Assembly (NCBI GenBank): GCA_016786595.1
Contig: JAEUWB010000048.1
Coordinates: 1 to 43,757 of the forward strand
Reading direction: 5' to 3'
Length of the DNA: 43,757 bases
Source of the DNA: a bacterium
Lineage (GTDB): Bacteria > Bdellovibrionota_C > UBA2361 > SZUA-149 > JAEUWB01
Under the pieces are notes generated by a model, which did not search any database, was not told the DNA's origin, and worked only from the letters and a program-made list of their open reading frames with translations. Shown here piece by piece: positions 1 to 7,767 of this stretch. How positions within the stretch are numbered: position 1 is the first letter of the stretch; the number at the start of each line of letters is the position of its first letter. The translations under genes were made by a program, and so were the position numbers.

Positions 1-1204
1 AATTCTTTTCAAGTAAAAAATTACTCGCATTGACAGGATAACTGCGTAAGTCAAAAGCATTTTTGCTCAAGATCAAAAGCCGCTCACTAATGCAAATCAG
101 AAATATTGCAATAATCAAAAGCTTAGTTGGAAAATAACGCAAATACTTAACGCAATTCTCCTCAAGTAAGCTAAACGCCTGATTCAATTTGCCCGTACTA
201 CGCTGGCGCTGTTCTTTCCAACAATCTGCTAGCAAAGCAACTGTTGCGATTAACGCATAGGGCATAAATTTCGTAATCGATAACCCGAGCAAGATAAAAA
301 ATAACGTGCAAAGTAAACGCCCGGGCTGCATGGCGACACGCTGCTTATCTTGCAAAATCAGAACTTGCATGAAAACGATTAATAAAATTAGCGCCGCGAC
401 AGAATACTTCATGATATTGGCAGGCTTAAACTCATTAATCTCATTGTAGATAAAGGGATGATTTGTTTTATGCGCTAAAACCGACCACTCCGCGCCAAAA
501 TATGGAGTTAAAAAAGTTCCAAACAAGGCACAAGCTAGCGGCACAATTAATCCTCGTGAGCGGATTGAGCTTTTTAATTGGGCCAGGTCGAGCGCATCTA
601 GTCGCCAACTCCAGAGTAACAACGCAATCACCCCAAAAACAGCAGTTAAATGTGTATTTGACCAGAGCGAAAAAATTCCCGTGATCAAGAGTAGCTCAAG
701 ATAGTTATAATTATTTCTCTTGCAATGCAGTCGATCGGCCAGATAGATTACTGTTGCAAAAAGAACATAGGTTAATGTCTGAGGCCGAAGCGCAAAATGG
801 TCAGTACAACCAGCAACAACAAAGAGTGTTAAAAAAGCAGCAAAAAAAGAGCTCCCTGCGAGGCGGAATAATAACGACCCCACTGCACAGGTAAAGAGAA
901 TACTCAGAGAAATTAATAAGCAAATTAAAAAATCTCGGCCAAGATGGTCATGGACCCAGGCGTAGACAATTTCATTACTCCAAGAGTAAGCGCGCCAGAG
1001 CTTACCTGCACCCGTAATATTCCATTGATCGCTTGTCGGAATAGACCCCTGGGCAAGAATCCAGCGACCTGAGACTATGTGCCACCACAGGTCGCCATCC
1101 GAAATGGGCTGCACAACGTAAAGACTTAAAGCACCGATAAAACCCAATAAAACAGTTAAATCGAGCAGCTTAGAGGTAGTATTTCCCTTAATTTCTTCGG
1201 ACAT
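1..1204 (-). CDS. multi-pass membrane protein, GT-C-like (partial, runs off left edge)
   Basis: The reverse complement opens at an ATG whose codon occupies 1202-1204 and reads without a stop for about 401 codons to the window edge, so the C-terminus is missing. After a short polar N-terminus and one hydrophobic segment comes a GDLWWH...GRWIL...G.IP..D signature. This resembles the acidic/WWH first periplasmic loop of many uncharacterised bacterial polytopic proteins related to GT-C glycosyltransferases, which use lipid-linked sugar donors. At least eight further hydrophobic segments follow. No catalytic assignment is possible from the fragment. The start has only a weak ribosome-binding site. 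The gene diverges from the 1407 gene, with about 200 bases between them. Confidence 0.6.
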   Translation of the reverse strand, partial: MSEEIKGNTTSKLLDLTVLLGFIGALSLYVVQPISDGDLWWHIVSGRWILAQGSIPTSDQWNITGAGKLWRAYSWSNEIVYAWVHDHLGRDFLICLLISLSILFTCAVGSLLFRLAGSSFFAAFLTLFVVAGCTDHFALRPQTLTYVLFATVIYLADRLHCKRNNYNYLELLLITGIFSLWSNTHLTAVFGVIALLLWSWRLDALDLAQLKSSIRSRGLIVPLACALFGTFLTPYFGAEWSVLAHKTNHPFIYNEINEFKPANIMKYSVAALILLIVFMQVLILQDKQRVAMQPGRLLCTLFFILLGLSITKFMPYALIATVALLADCWKEQRQRSTGKLNQAFSLLEENCVKYLRYFPTKLLIIAIFLICISERLLILSKNAFDLRSYPVNASNFLLEKN

Positions 1205-1330
1205 TCAACGCTCTAGTCAAAATAAGCTAATAATATCAATATCTTAGCAAGCTTAATCTTTCCCCACGATGTTTTACTTAATGGCACACTTTTCATTATG
1301 CGGCCATAACAGATTATAGAAACTAAGAAA

Positions 1331-1358
1331 CATTTGCCTTTGGGCAATGTGGATTTTT
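1331..1358 (+). promoter_or_regulatory. hairpin plus T-run upstream of the 1407 gene (possible attenuator)
   Basis: CATTTGCC at 1331-1338 can pair with GGCAATG at 1343-1349, with one bulged T and a short loop. A run of five T follows at 1354-1358. It lies just before the strong ribosome-binding site of the 13-codon leader. The arrangement looks like a weak intrinsic terminator inside a 5' leader, but the stem is short. Confidence 0.25.
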
Positions 1359-1372
1359 GGAAGGAGGCGTGA

Positions 1373-1414
1373 ATGGCACGCTTCGTAGTCACCGTAGGAG
1401 GTAATTATGGTTAG
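1373..1414 (+). CDS. possible 13-codon leader peptide
   Basis: A short reading frame MARFVVTVGGNYG starts at ATG 1373-1375 and ends at TAG 1412-1414. It has its own excellent Shine-Dalgarno (AAGGAGG, 1361-1367) five bases upstream. It runs through the second Shine-Dalgarno (AGGAGGT, 1396-1402) of the next gene and stops just after that gene's ATG at 1407, in a different frame. Translation of the leader would therefore expose or block initiation of the downstream gene. This could be translational coupling, or the first ATG could be a decoy start. There is no protein-level evidence. Confidence 0.3.
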   Translation: MARFVVTVGGNYG

Positions 1415-1823
1415 TATAAAAAGACTGAGCGACAAGTATCGAACCCTGTGTGGTCGTACTTATGCTCATTTTAGTGTTCACGCTGAAAAGTATTCAGCAG
1501 TTTTATTGTTTGTATTTGGTATCGCTCTTTTAGCTCACGGCTTAGCTGCTGAGTCTATCGCGCAGCAAAATCTAGGTGCGCCTGGAGTAAGAAACGAAGA
1601 TAACCGCCTTTACGAAGTCGGCGATCGTCTATTCTTCTTGCTTGAAGGTAACCTTGGCGCGTTGATTATGATCACAGCAGGTTTAGGTGCGATCGTAAGT
1701 GCCGCTTTAGGTGCTTATCGCGCAGCCCTTGGACTTTTAGTAGTTGCAGTTGGAGCATTCATCCTACGTTCACTCGTTCGTATGTTCTTCAACTTCGAAG
1801 TCGGCGACGACCCAACTCAATAA
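1407..1823 (+). CDS. small membrane protein, VirB2/TrbC-pilin-like
   Basis: This is a 138-residue protein. A basic N-terminus of about 28 residues is followed by a hydrophobic segment (about 30-48) ending in an Ala-rich stretch that could be a signal-peptidase site. A short polar region comes next, then two closely spaced hydrophobic helices (about 83-102 and 105-123) rich in Gly and Ala. Two small-residue-rich helices behind a long signal sequence is the layout of VirB2/TrbC conjugative pilins, but no other type IV secretion gene is present. The start at 1407 is fixed by AGGAGGT at 1396-1402, and an intrinsic terminator follows at 1843. It is therefore probably a strongly translated single-gene unit. 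The family assignment rests on topology only. Confidence 0.6.
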   Translation: MVSIKRLSDKYRTLCGRTYAHFSVHAEKYSAVLLFVFGIALLAHGLAAESIAQQNLGAPGVRNEDNRLYEVGDRLFFLLEGNLGALIMITAGLGAIVSAALGAYRAALGLLVVAVGAFILRSLVRMFFNFEVGDDPTQ

Positions 1824-1842
1824 GAAGTTTGAAATACAAACC

Positions 1843-1872
1843 AAAAAAGGGAGCCCTGTGCTCCCTTTTTTA
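1843..1872 (+). terminator. intrinsic terminator after the 1407 gene
   Basis: GGGAGC (1849-1854) pairs with GCTCCC (1860-1865) around a five-base loop. A-run and T-run flanks extend the stem and give the uridine tract (1866-1871). This is a textbook Rho-independent terminator 25 bases after the stop codon. Confidence 0.9.
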
Positions 1873-1959
1873 TTGCTAAAAACCCGCCCAAATTGCGAAA
1901 ACTGGCTTATCCTCGATAGCTCAAGTTAAACTCCGACTTAAACATTTTGAGGGCAATCT

Positions 1960-2256
1960 ATGTATACAATAATTGTCGGACTTAATGTCGTAAACGAAGA
2001 AGAATATAAATTGTATCGTGAGGGCATGACTCCCATGGTACATGCAGTCAACGGATACTTTCGCTACGATTTTAAAATTCTGGAAACACTAAAAACTGAA
2101 GCCACGCACCCGATTAACCGTCTCTTTTTACTTTCCTTTCCGAGTAAAACTGTTTCAGAACAGTTCTTTGCTGATCCAAAATATCTCGAAGTACGCCGTG
2201 CCCACTTTGATAAAGCCGTAAAAGGTCGTACGCAATTAGCTCAAATTGGCGAATAA
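1960..2256 (+). CDS. DUF1330-like dimeric alpha-beta barrel protein
   Basis: This is a 98-residue soluble protein. The opening YTIIVGLNV strand, the EEEYKLYREGMTPMV helix and the FDKAVKGR tail resemble the DUF1330 family, small ferredoxin-fold proteins that form dimers and usually have no known substrate. GAGGG about seven bases before ATG 1960 supports the start. It is convergent with purC, the two stop codons being almost adjacent (2256 and 2258). No catalytic residues can be named, so the call is by fold family only. Confidence 0.6.
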   Translation: MYTIIVGLNVVNEEEYKLYREGMTPMVHAVNGYFRYDFKILETLKTEATHPINRLFLLSFPSKTVSEQFFADPKYLEVRRAHFDKAVKGRTQLAQIGE

Positions 2257-2257
2257 G

Positions 2258-3247
2258 CTACTGGGAAAGCTCTCCAAGAGACTGTAGCACTGCTGCTATT
2301 TCTTGTTCAGTATCCCCGACACTAGCATCAAAGCTTTGGCCAGTAATACGCTGATAGAGATCAAGATAACGCTCCGCAATCTCCACGCGAAAATCATCTG
2401 GCAAAATCGGAGGCACCCCTTCACCCATGTAGCCACGAGCAATTAACCAACGCCGTAAAAACTCTTTATCGAGCATCTCCGGGTCTTCACCCGCGGCAAA
2501 ACGATCGGCATAAGAGTCAGCAATCCAGTAACGACTTGAATCTGGAGTATGGATTTCATCCGCCAGATAAACCTCAACCGCGCCGCCTGGTTTACGTAAA
2601 ATCCCAAACTCATACTTAGTATCAACCAAAATTAAACCGCGTTCCTGGGAAAGTTTCTGACCAATTGCAAAAACCTTAAGAGCTTTTTCGCAGATTTCAC
2701 CCCAAATAGCGCTTGTCGTAATCCCACGCTTCACGATTTCGTTACTAGCAATCGGCAAATCATGTTTGCCTACAGCTTCTTTGGTCGAAGGCGTTAAAAT
2801 TGGTTGTGCAAATGCCTGGTGCTTTTTCATCCCCCGTGGCAATTCAATTCCAGACACGGCACGCCCTGCCTCATAATCTCGCCACGCACTGCCCGTTAAA
2901 TAGGCCCGCACCACGACTTCAATCGGAACAATCTCTAATTCATGGCCAATAAATACATTAGGGTGTGGAGTGCTGAGCACATGATTCGGCACGATATGCC
3001 GAGTTTGGTCAAACCAATATTTAGCGATTCCCGATAATACTGCACCCTTAAATGGGATTGATGATAAAACCACGTCAAATGCACTTAAGCGGTCGGTCGC
3101 AATCAAAATACGCTCCTTGCGTCCCTGCGCAGTCACCCGCGTGTAGCAATCTCTAACCTTACCCCGATACTTTACACCGAGCCACGGAAGATCAATTTCT
3201 TTTAAGGTATAATTGAGCTGTTTTATTATATCTGGTCGTGAAATCAT
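2258..3247 (-). CDS. purC: phosphoribosylaminoimidazole-succinocarboxamide synthase (SAICAR synthetase)
   Basis: This enzyme condenses CAIR with aspartate, using ATP, to give SAICAR in purine synthesis. Counting from a possible TTG at 3256, the visible SAICAR-synthetase motifs are YRGKVRD (about 30-36), ATDRLSAFD (about 53-61), RAYLTGSAW (about 117-125), VDTKYEFG (about 211-218) and DEIHTPDSSRYW (about 233-244). The length (329-332 residues) matches the longer PurC class. I prefer the ATG at 3247 to the TTG three codons upstream, though neither has a strong ribosome-binding site. It is the last gene of a probable minus-strand run with psd (27-36 bases upstream) and a crotonase. No other pur gene is in the window. 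Confidence 0.95.
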   Translation of the reverse strand: MISRPDIIKQLNYTLKEIDLPWLGVKYRGKVRDCYTRVTAQGRKERILIATDRLSAFDVVLSSIPFKGAVLSGIAKYWFDQTRHIVPNHVLSTPHPNVFIGHELEIVPIEVVVRAYLTGSAWRDYEAGRAVSGIELPRGMKKHQAFAQPILTPSTKEAVGKHDLPIASNEIVKRGITTSAIWGEICEKALKVFAIGQKLSQERGLILVDTKYEFGILRKPGGAVEVYLADEIHTPDSSRYWIADSYADRFAAGEDPEMLDKEFLRRWLIARGYMGEGVPPILPDDFRVEIAERYLDLYQRITGQSFDASVGDTEQEIAAVLQSLGELSQ

Positions 3248-3283
3248 AATTATCAAACGCTTTTATGCTCTAGCTGGTAATTT

Positions 3284-4054
3284 CTAATTAGCAATTGTCA
3301 TTCCTACACGAAAAATGGACTGCTGTGAAATATTATCGGTTAAGGTGTGCACTTGAGGGGCAAGCAAAAGCACAACCGTAGAACCCAGATTAAAACTAGC
3401 GATTTCTTGGCCTTTTTCTACCTTAGCTCCCGCATTAACAAAAAGTTCAATTGAACCAACATTTAGTGCGCCGACTATCACGAGCACTACTTGTCCGGCA
3501 TTAAAACTAAGCACTACGCGCTTATTTCTCACAAAGAGATCTGCCACCGCATTAAGCGAAAGTTGATTAACTGGGAAAAGCTTGCCCGGCAGCGCGACAA
3601 CACTTGTCACACTGCCTGACAACGGCGCGTGGATGCGGTGATAATCTCCAGGGGCAAGATAGATTGTGGCATATTGTCCGCCTTCTAATTGTTTGGCCAG
3701 CGCTTGGTTCTGCAACAGGTCACTTAGTGAATAATTCCAACCCTTAATTTGATGCAAAGATCCCGCCTGGATTTGGCCAAAGGCATTAAGGCAACCATCC
3801 ACAGGACTGATTAATCCAGGACCAATCGGCCGCACGCCAGGCTTTAAGCGTCGTGCAAAAAACGCTTTAAAAGTCGGATACTCAGTTAAATCTTTCTCTG
3901 CTTCAGCGAGTTCTAGCGCATAAAACTTGGCATAAATCGGATATATCAAACTACGCATAAACTTAGGCATTTTAACTGCGGCAATCAATCCAACCAAGTT
4001 ACTAATCAACTGCTTGGGAATTGTTTCTAATAAAATGCGGACAATGATTTTCAT
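3284..4054 (-). CDS. psd: phosphatidylserine decarboxylase proenzyme
   Basis: This membrane-associated enzyme converts phosphatidylserine to phosphatidylethanolamine using a pyruvoyl group made by self-cleavage. The cleavage site LGST is visible at about residues 223-226, with Ser225 becoming the pyruvoyl group. SPVDG (about 83-87) and YHRIHAPLSG (about 138-147) carry the conserved Asp and His residues of the self-cleavage triad. At 256 residues it is close to the bacterial norm. The partner enzyme pssA lies 36 kb away at 39.5-40.3 kb rather than beside it. It is probably co-transcribed with the upstream crotonase gene (57-base gap) and with purC. Confidence 0.95.
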   Translation of the reverse strand: MKIIVRILLETIPKQLISNLVGLIAAVKMPKFMRSLIYPIYAKFYALELAEAEKDLTEYPTFKAFFARRLKPGVRPIGPGLISPVDGCLNAFGQIQAGSLHQIKGWNYSLSDLLQNQALAKQLEGGQYATIYLAPGDYHRIHAPLSGSVTSVVALPGKLFPVNQLSLNAVADLFVRNKRVVLSFNAGQVVLVIVGALNVGSIELFVNAGAKVEKGQEIASFNLGSTVVLLLAPQVHTLTDNISQQSIFRVGMTIAN

Positions 4055-4111
4055 GAAGTTTGCATGTGGCTTAATTTCTTGCGAATGTTATTTACTCGCA
4101 GCAGTTGATTG

Positions 4112-4906
4112 TCAGCGACTCTTAGTCAGCGCTAGCTTAGCTTGGGCAATTGCTGCCTGGCTTTCTTCACTAAGCACTAGGCGGCCACTAATTTCAGCGC
4201 GTTTTTCCAATAAGTCACTAAGCGAGTCTGCCCGATTTAAAGTTAGGTTTTCCCAAATTACGGTTTTTAATTCTTGCATCGCCGGCGCACTAAACTCGGC
4301 AAGCTTGGCAGCAAAATTAATGACATTTAAATCTAATTCGGGAACGGAACTTGCTAGATTCTGATACAGTCCGTGTGCCAAGCACCACTCGGCACTACGC
4401 CAATCGGCGTCAATTGCCAGTGCCGCATAATTTGCGCGACCCACTTTATTCTCTACAACGGGACCAATCACAAAGGGCCCAATTCCGAGAGCAAGTTCGC
4501 TCAAGCGCACGCTCGATTCTGTCGTAGCAAAAACATAATCGGCAGCAGCAATTAACCCCACACCGCCGCCAACAGCCTTACCCTGCACACGCGCAATAAT
4601 TAATTGTGGGGCAGCTTGCATCGCCAGAATCACTTCGGCAAATCCAGAAAAAAACTTCTTCCCAGCAGCGGCAGTTGAAATCGACACTAGTTCATCAAAA
4701 GACGCCCCCGCACAAAAGGCGCGATCCCCTGCACTTTGTAAAATAATTACTTTTGTAGCAGGATTCTTAGAAATATCGTGAATTGTTTGCGCTAAGGTCC
4801 GTAGCGCCACACTACTCATGCTATTACTGCGTTCCCCTTGGAACGTAATTTGCGCTATCCCTGACTCGAGTTTAGTTTCCACTTTGGCGTTAGTTTGCTG
4901 ATCCAC
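4112..4906 (-). CDS. enoyl-CoA hydratase/isomerase family protein (crotonase fold)
   Basis: This is a crotonase-superfamily protein, which binds an acyl-CoA thioester and stabilises its enolate in an oxyanion hole. DRAFCAGASFDEL and VQGKAVGGGVGL provide the oxyanion-hole segments. The first catalytic Glu of classical hydratases (GGGCEL) is Gly here (GGGVGL), while the second acidic position is kept (RLSELALGIGP). I recall this pattern from methylglutaconyl/carboxygeranoyl-CoA hydratase-like members, so a branched-chain acyl-CoA substrate is possible but unproven. I chose GTG 4906 because GGGAGG (4913-4918) lies six bases upstream; a TTG at 4939 would also be in frame but lacks such a site. 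First gene of the run to psd and purC. Confidence 0.85.
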   Translation of the reverse strand: MDQQTNAKVETKLESGIAQITFQGERSNSMSSVALRTLAQTIHDISKNPATKVIILQSAGDRAFCAGASFDELVSISTAAAGKKFFSGFAEVILAMQAAPQLIIARVQGKAVGGGVGLIAAADYVFATTESSVRLSELALGIGPFVIGPVVENKVGRANYAALAIDADWRSAEWCLAHGLYQNLASSVPELDLNVINFAAKLAEFSAPAMQELKTVIWENLTLNRADSLSDLLEKRAEISGRLVLSEESQAAIAQAKLALTKSR

Positions 4907-4952
4907 TGCGGACCTCCCTGATATAGCTCTATCTCGCAAATGAATTAGGATT

Positions 4953-5015
4953 TATAGTAGCTTGCATAACTTAGCTTACAAATTAGCACGGTTGTAAATT
5001 CTGCAAGCTACTATA
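4953..5015. repeat. perfect 14-bp inverted repeat with inner 6-bp stem
   Basis: TATAGTAGCTTGCA (4953-4966) is exactly complementary to TGCAAGCTACTATA (5002-5015). Inside, TTACAA (4976-4981) pairs with TTGTAA (4992-4997). It lies upstream of the crotonase gene. There is no T-run, so it is not an ordinary terminator. Confidence 0.85.
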
Positions 5016-5044
5016 AGGCCGACCGGAGGGAGGCAAAGCAACAA

Positions 5045-5096
5045 ATAGTGCGCTGCAGATCCTCCGCATTACAAGCTAACTTATGCGGCGCACTAT
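5045..5096. repeat. perfect 9-bp inverted repeat with inner 6-bp stem
   Basis: ATAGTGCGC (5045-5053) pairs with GCGCACTAT (5088-5096), and CCGCAT (5064-5069) pairs with ATGCGG (5083-5088); the two right arms share one base. The loop region, read on the minus strand (5086 down to 5069), matches 15 of 18 bases of 4964-4981. The two units thus share an inverted sequence module as well as a similar architecture. Confidence 0.8.
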
Positions 5097-5249
5097 AGCA
5101 ATCTACGTAGTAGTTCTAAGGACTTACCACCCTCCCGCCGTAAGGACACCGTGAGGACCTTGTCGCGGGGGGGGGATTATAGGTCACGATTTATGAAGAA
5201 TCTTAACAATACAGCTAAGGTTTACAGTCAAGGTTAGTAAGGGCTCTCT

Positions 5250-5897
5250 ATGCCTAAAACTTGGGTCCCCAAATTACTTTTTTGCGCGATCTTTTTCTGC
5301 AATTCAGCTGCAAATGCCGACCAAAGTAAGCGACTCAGTCAAATTGCTTTTGACAGATCTCAACAAACCCATACCGACAACTTCGCAGCACAAAATGCTT
5401 TACCAACTGAGAATGGCAATCAAGAAGCTTTGATTGCCGCTGCGCGCGCTTCACTGATTGTAGCAAAATTGGGTGATGATTTAGGATCTCCTAATTATAT
5501 TACAGCAAATCTTAAAGGACAGAATCACGACACAAATAACCCGACGCAACTTTCTTCCACAAGGAAATGGCGAAGTCAGGGTCCAGACTGCGCTAACCCA
5601 AAAGACACTGAAGATCTTTGCAGCAAGGCCCGAGCGCTGGGTGAAATTTTACGACGTTTCTCCGGAAGATTAGATTTTTTAGCATTAATTCCCGCAGAGC
5701 CCTGCGCAAATGCGACGGACATGCGTGCGTTAACTGAAATCGAAATTGATAAAAATGCGCCGATTTTAATAGCAGCACTTAATCACGATGGTCAGTGTAG
5801 TTACCGCCTGCAGAGCAAGTCGCAAATCAATAAATTACTAAGTTTCAAAGTAGACAGCGTGCAAACAACTTGCCTGCCTGCTTCCTGTTTTCGCTAG
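5250..5897 (+). CDS. secreted protein of unknown function
   Basis: This is a 215-residue protein that I do not recognise. Residues 1-23 form a signal peptide (hydrophobic LLFCAIFFCNSAANA followed by DQ), so export to the periplasm or beyond is likely. The mature part is polar and Gln/Asn/Ala-rich at first. A helical segment follows (about 58-75, EALIAAARASLIVAKLG), then a Cys-containing half with several Cys residues that could form disulfides (around PDCANPKDTEDLCSKA, PAEPCANA, GQCSYR and TCLPASC). AAGGG lies about ten bases before the ATG. It is convergent with the methyltransferase-like gene, overlapping it by four bases. Confidence 0.6.
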   Translation: MPKTWVPKLLFCAIFFCNSAANADQSKRLSQIAFDRSQQTHTDNFAAQNALPTENGNQEALIAAARASLIVAKLGDDLGSPNYITANLKGQNHDTNNPTQLSSTRKWRSQGPDCANPKDTEDLCSKARALGEILRRFSGRLDFLALIPAEPCANATDMRALTEIEIDKNAPILIAALNHDGQCSYRLQSKSQINKLLSFKVDSVQTTCLPASCFR

Positions 5898-7762
5898 ATT
5901 AAGCGCGGGATAAAACGATAAGGAACTTGTCGTTTATATTCGTGATAATCGGGATCTTGACCTAAGTGCCGCTCTTCTGTCAGTGCGCGCAAATAATAAA
6001 CAAATGCTGTCACGGTCATGAGCATCAGTGTGCGCTGACCAAAAAAGACCGTTTCCACAACCCACAAGCTTACTTTTGAAATATATGCTGGGTGACGCAC
6101 ATAGCGATAAGGTCCGCGGCTAATAATTCCGCGGTTTGTTAGATTCGAGGAACGTACTCCTAGTGCCACAGACGCCCAAGTATAAATCGCCCAAAGTAGA
6201 GTAATTAAAATTGTCGCAAACCAATGCAATGAATTGCCTAAGGGCGGTTCCCAATTATTGGTCAGGGCGATATCGAATGGTTTAAATGAAAAACTGTTGA
6301 ATGGTGGGTAACATGCAAGGCAAACAAACCAACCAAAAACAGTTGGCTCGACCGATTTGATTTGGTTCTTCAACTGCGGCAGCTCAGTCAAATAACCAAA
6401 AGTGAAAATCGCAACATCTACATAAATTAACAAAAATACGAGAAATGAATTAAGTTGATAAAAAGCGCGCACAGCGTTGCCAGTTGTTACGGCAGCAATG
6501 AGCTGACCATAATTACCAAGAAAACCTAAAGTATTAGAAATCGTCCAACTGGTCAGTAAGGGCACATAAAAAAGCTTCACGCAAAAAGTCAGTAACGCTA
6601 GACGCGTCAGACGGTTCCAGTGATCGCGCGGTTTTCCCGTGACGCGCAGTGGAACAAAAGAAAAACAAAACTTCATTAATTGCCAGTACTTATCCTCGTC
6701 AGGAATGGGGCGAATCACATAATAAATCACGAAGAAATTAATGCAGAGCATGTAAATATAAAGTGGGTCAGCAATATACTTGGCGAAATTATCGTAATCC
6801 CCACCCTCGAAATAGAACCAACTCGAGAGTGTTTTTAAAACACGGAAAAAATAAGCTCCTACGCTACCGCTGAAAAGATCGGGCCTTAAATTAGCCAGCG
6901 CGAAATCAGAAAAAATATAGCCTTGCCTGAAAATTAAGTAGAAAAAGGAAACGCAACAAACAGAAAACGTGTAGCGAATAAAGGCAATCTTAAACTTGGA
7001 AAACCCGGTGCTCAGTCCATGACGATAACTGATAAAGCTCAATACTAAACTCACTATAAAAATAGCAAAAATCGCGCTGGCACTAAAAAGCGACCGGTCC
7101 TTGACTACCAGGCGTGTCGAAATTTCACCCTCTGCATAAGTAAAGGCATGCTCACCCCCGGGCAAAACGCGTGTCACGTATGCATAAATCGGATATGTTG
7201 CCTTAAATTGCTGGTAAACATTATCCAGAGTATAGCGCACACGATCTGCTTTGATTTCTCTTTTCGAAACAACAATCTCGTCAGGAAATACCACTTGAAC
7301 CGCGGCAAGATCCTGCGTGAAAACATCAAGCGTGCCGCGCTTGGTCAAACGTAGAGGGCTTAGCTTAATCGTGTCGTCTAGCCTACTAGGGATTCCCACG
7401 TGGAAACTGCCTAGATTGCTTAAAGACAGGCGTTTACCCTCGTTGAGGTAATAGATCGTGGTGATAATCGGATAACTGCCCGACTGCTCAGGCATGTTAA
7501 TTTCCTGATTAACTGTTTGCTGTTGACCTGCTGCAAGCTCATCAGCAACTTTGACGGTTAACTCACTAGTTCCTAACTGAATTTTTGCAGTAACCTCACG
7601 GGCAAGATCTCGACCGCTGTTTAAGATCCGTAACGTTACAACATTATCCTTCGAGCTAACATTTAGATTAAAGGAAATATCTGCGGCGCATGCCGTTTGT
7701 AGACACAAACACATCCAAGCAACAAGCAGATAAAAAATTTTTGTAATTCGAGTCGAGTGCAT
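5894..7762 (-). CDS. exported CARDB-like domain fused to polytopic isoprenylcysteine methyltransferase-like protein
   Basis: This is an unusual fusion of about 622 residues. A signal peptide (about 1-27) precedes roughly 200 residues of beta-rich sequence resembling CARDB/COG1361 extracytoplasmic domains (NSGRDLAREVTAKIQLG). Many membrane segments follow (from about residue 230). The last 80 residues match the ICMT/PEMT membrane methyltransferase signature: RGPYRYVRHPAY (about 549-560) and EERHLGQDPDYHEYK (about 596-610), which bind S-adenosylmethionine and substrate. The methyl acceptor is unknown; bacterial members need not act on prenylcysteine. I chose the ATG at 7762 over the TTG at 7771. 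The upstream kinase gene stops five bases before this ATG, so the two are almost certainly co-transcribed. Confidence 0.75.
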   Translation of the reverse strand: MHSTRITKIFYLLVAWMCLCLQTACAADISFNLNVSSKDNVVTLRILNSGRDLAREVTAKIQLGTSELTVKVADELAAGQQQTVNQEINMPEQSGSYPIITTIYYLNEGKRLSLSNLGSFHVGIPSRLDDTIKLSPLRLTKRGTLDVFTQDLAAVQVVFPDEIVVSKREIKADRVRYTLDNVYQQFKATYPIYAYVTRVLPGGEHAFTYAEGEISTRLVVKDRSLFSASAIFAIFIVSLVLSFISYRHGLSTGFSKFKIAFIRYTFSVCCVSFFYLIFRQGYIFSDFALANLRPDLFSGSVGAYFFRVLKTLSSWFYFEGGDYDNFAKYIADPLYIYMLCINFFVIYYVIRPIPDEDKYWQLMKFCFSFVPLRVTGKPRDHWNRLTRLALLTFCVKLFYVPLLTSWTISNTLGFLGNYGQLIAAVTTGNAVRAFYQLNSFLVFLLIYVDVAIFTFGYLTELPQLKNQIKSVEPTVFGWFVCLACYPPFNSFSFKPFDIALTNNWEPPLGNSLHWFATILITLLWAIYTWASVALGVRSSNLTNRGIISRGPYRYVRHPAYISKVSLWVVETVFFGQRTLMLMTVTAFVYYLRALTEERHLGQDPDYHEYKRQVPYRFIPRLI

Positions 7763-7767
7763 TAAGA

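Larger units (their letters stand above)
4940..5249. other. 310-base gene-free region packed with inverted repeats
   Basis: No reading frame of interest is present. Two nested hairpin units occur (4953-5015 and 5045-5096). Between 5023 and 5175 there are purine- and pyrimidine-rich patches: GGAGGGAGG near 5025, CCCTCCCGCC near 5132 and a run of nine G at 5167-5175. The gap separates the divergent crotonase (minus) and secreted-protein (plus) genes, so it must also hold both promoters. I could not pick out convincing -35/-10 pairs. Confidence 0.6.

Noticed and set aside
1407-1823. Start of a type IV secretion operon
   Set aside because: No VirB3, VirB4 or other partner follows; a terminator and unrelated genes do.
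4953-5096. Integron attC site
   Set aside because: The stems lack the expected R-box pair and no integrase or cassette structure is nearby.
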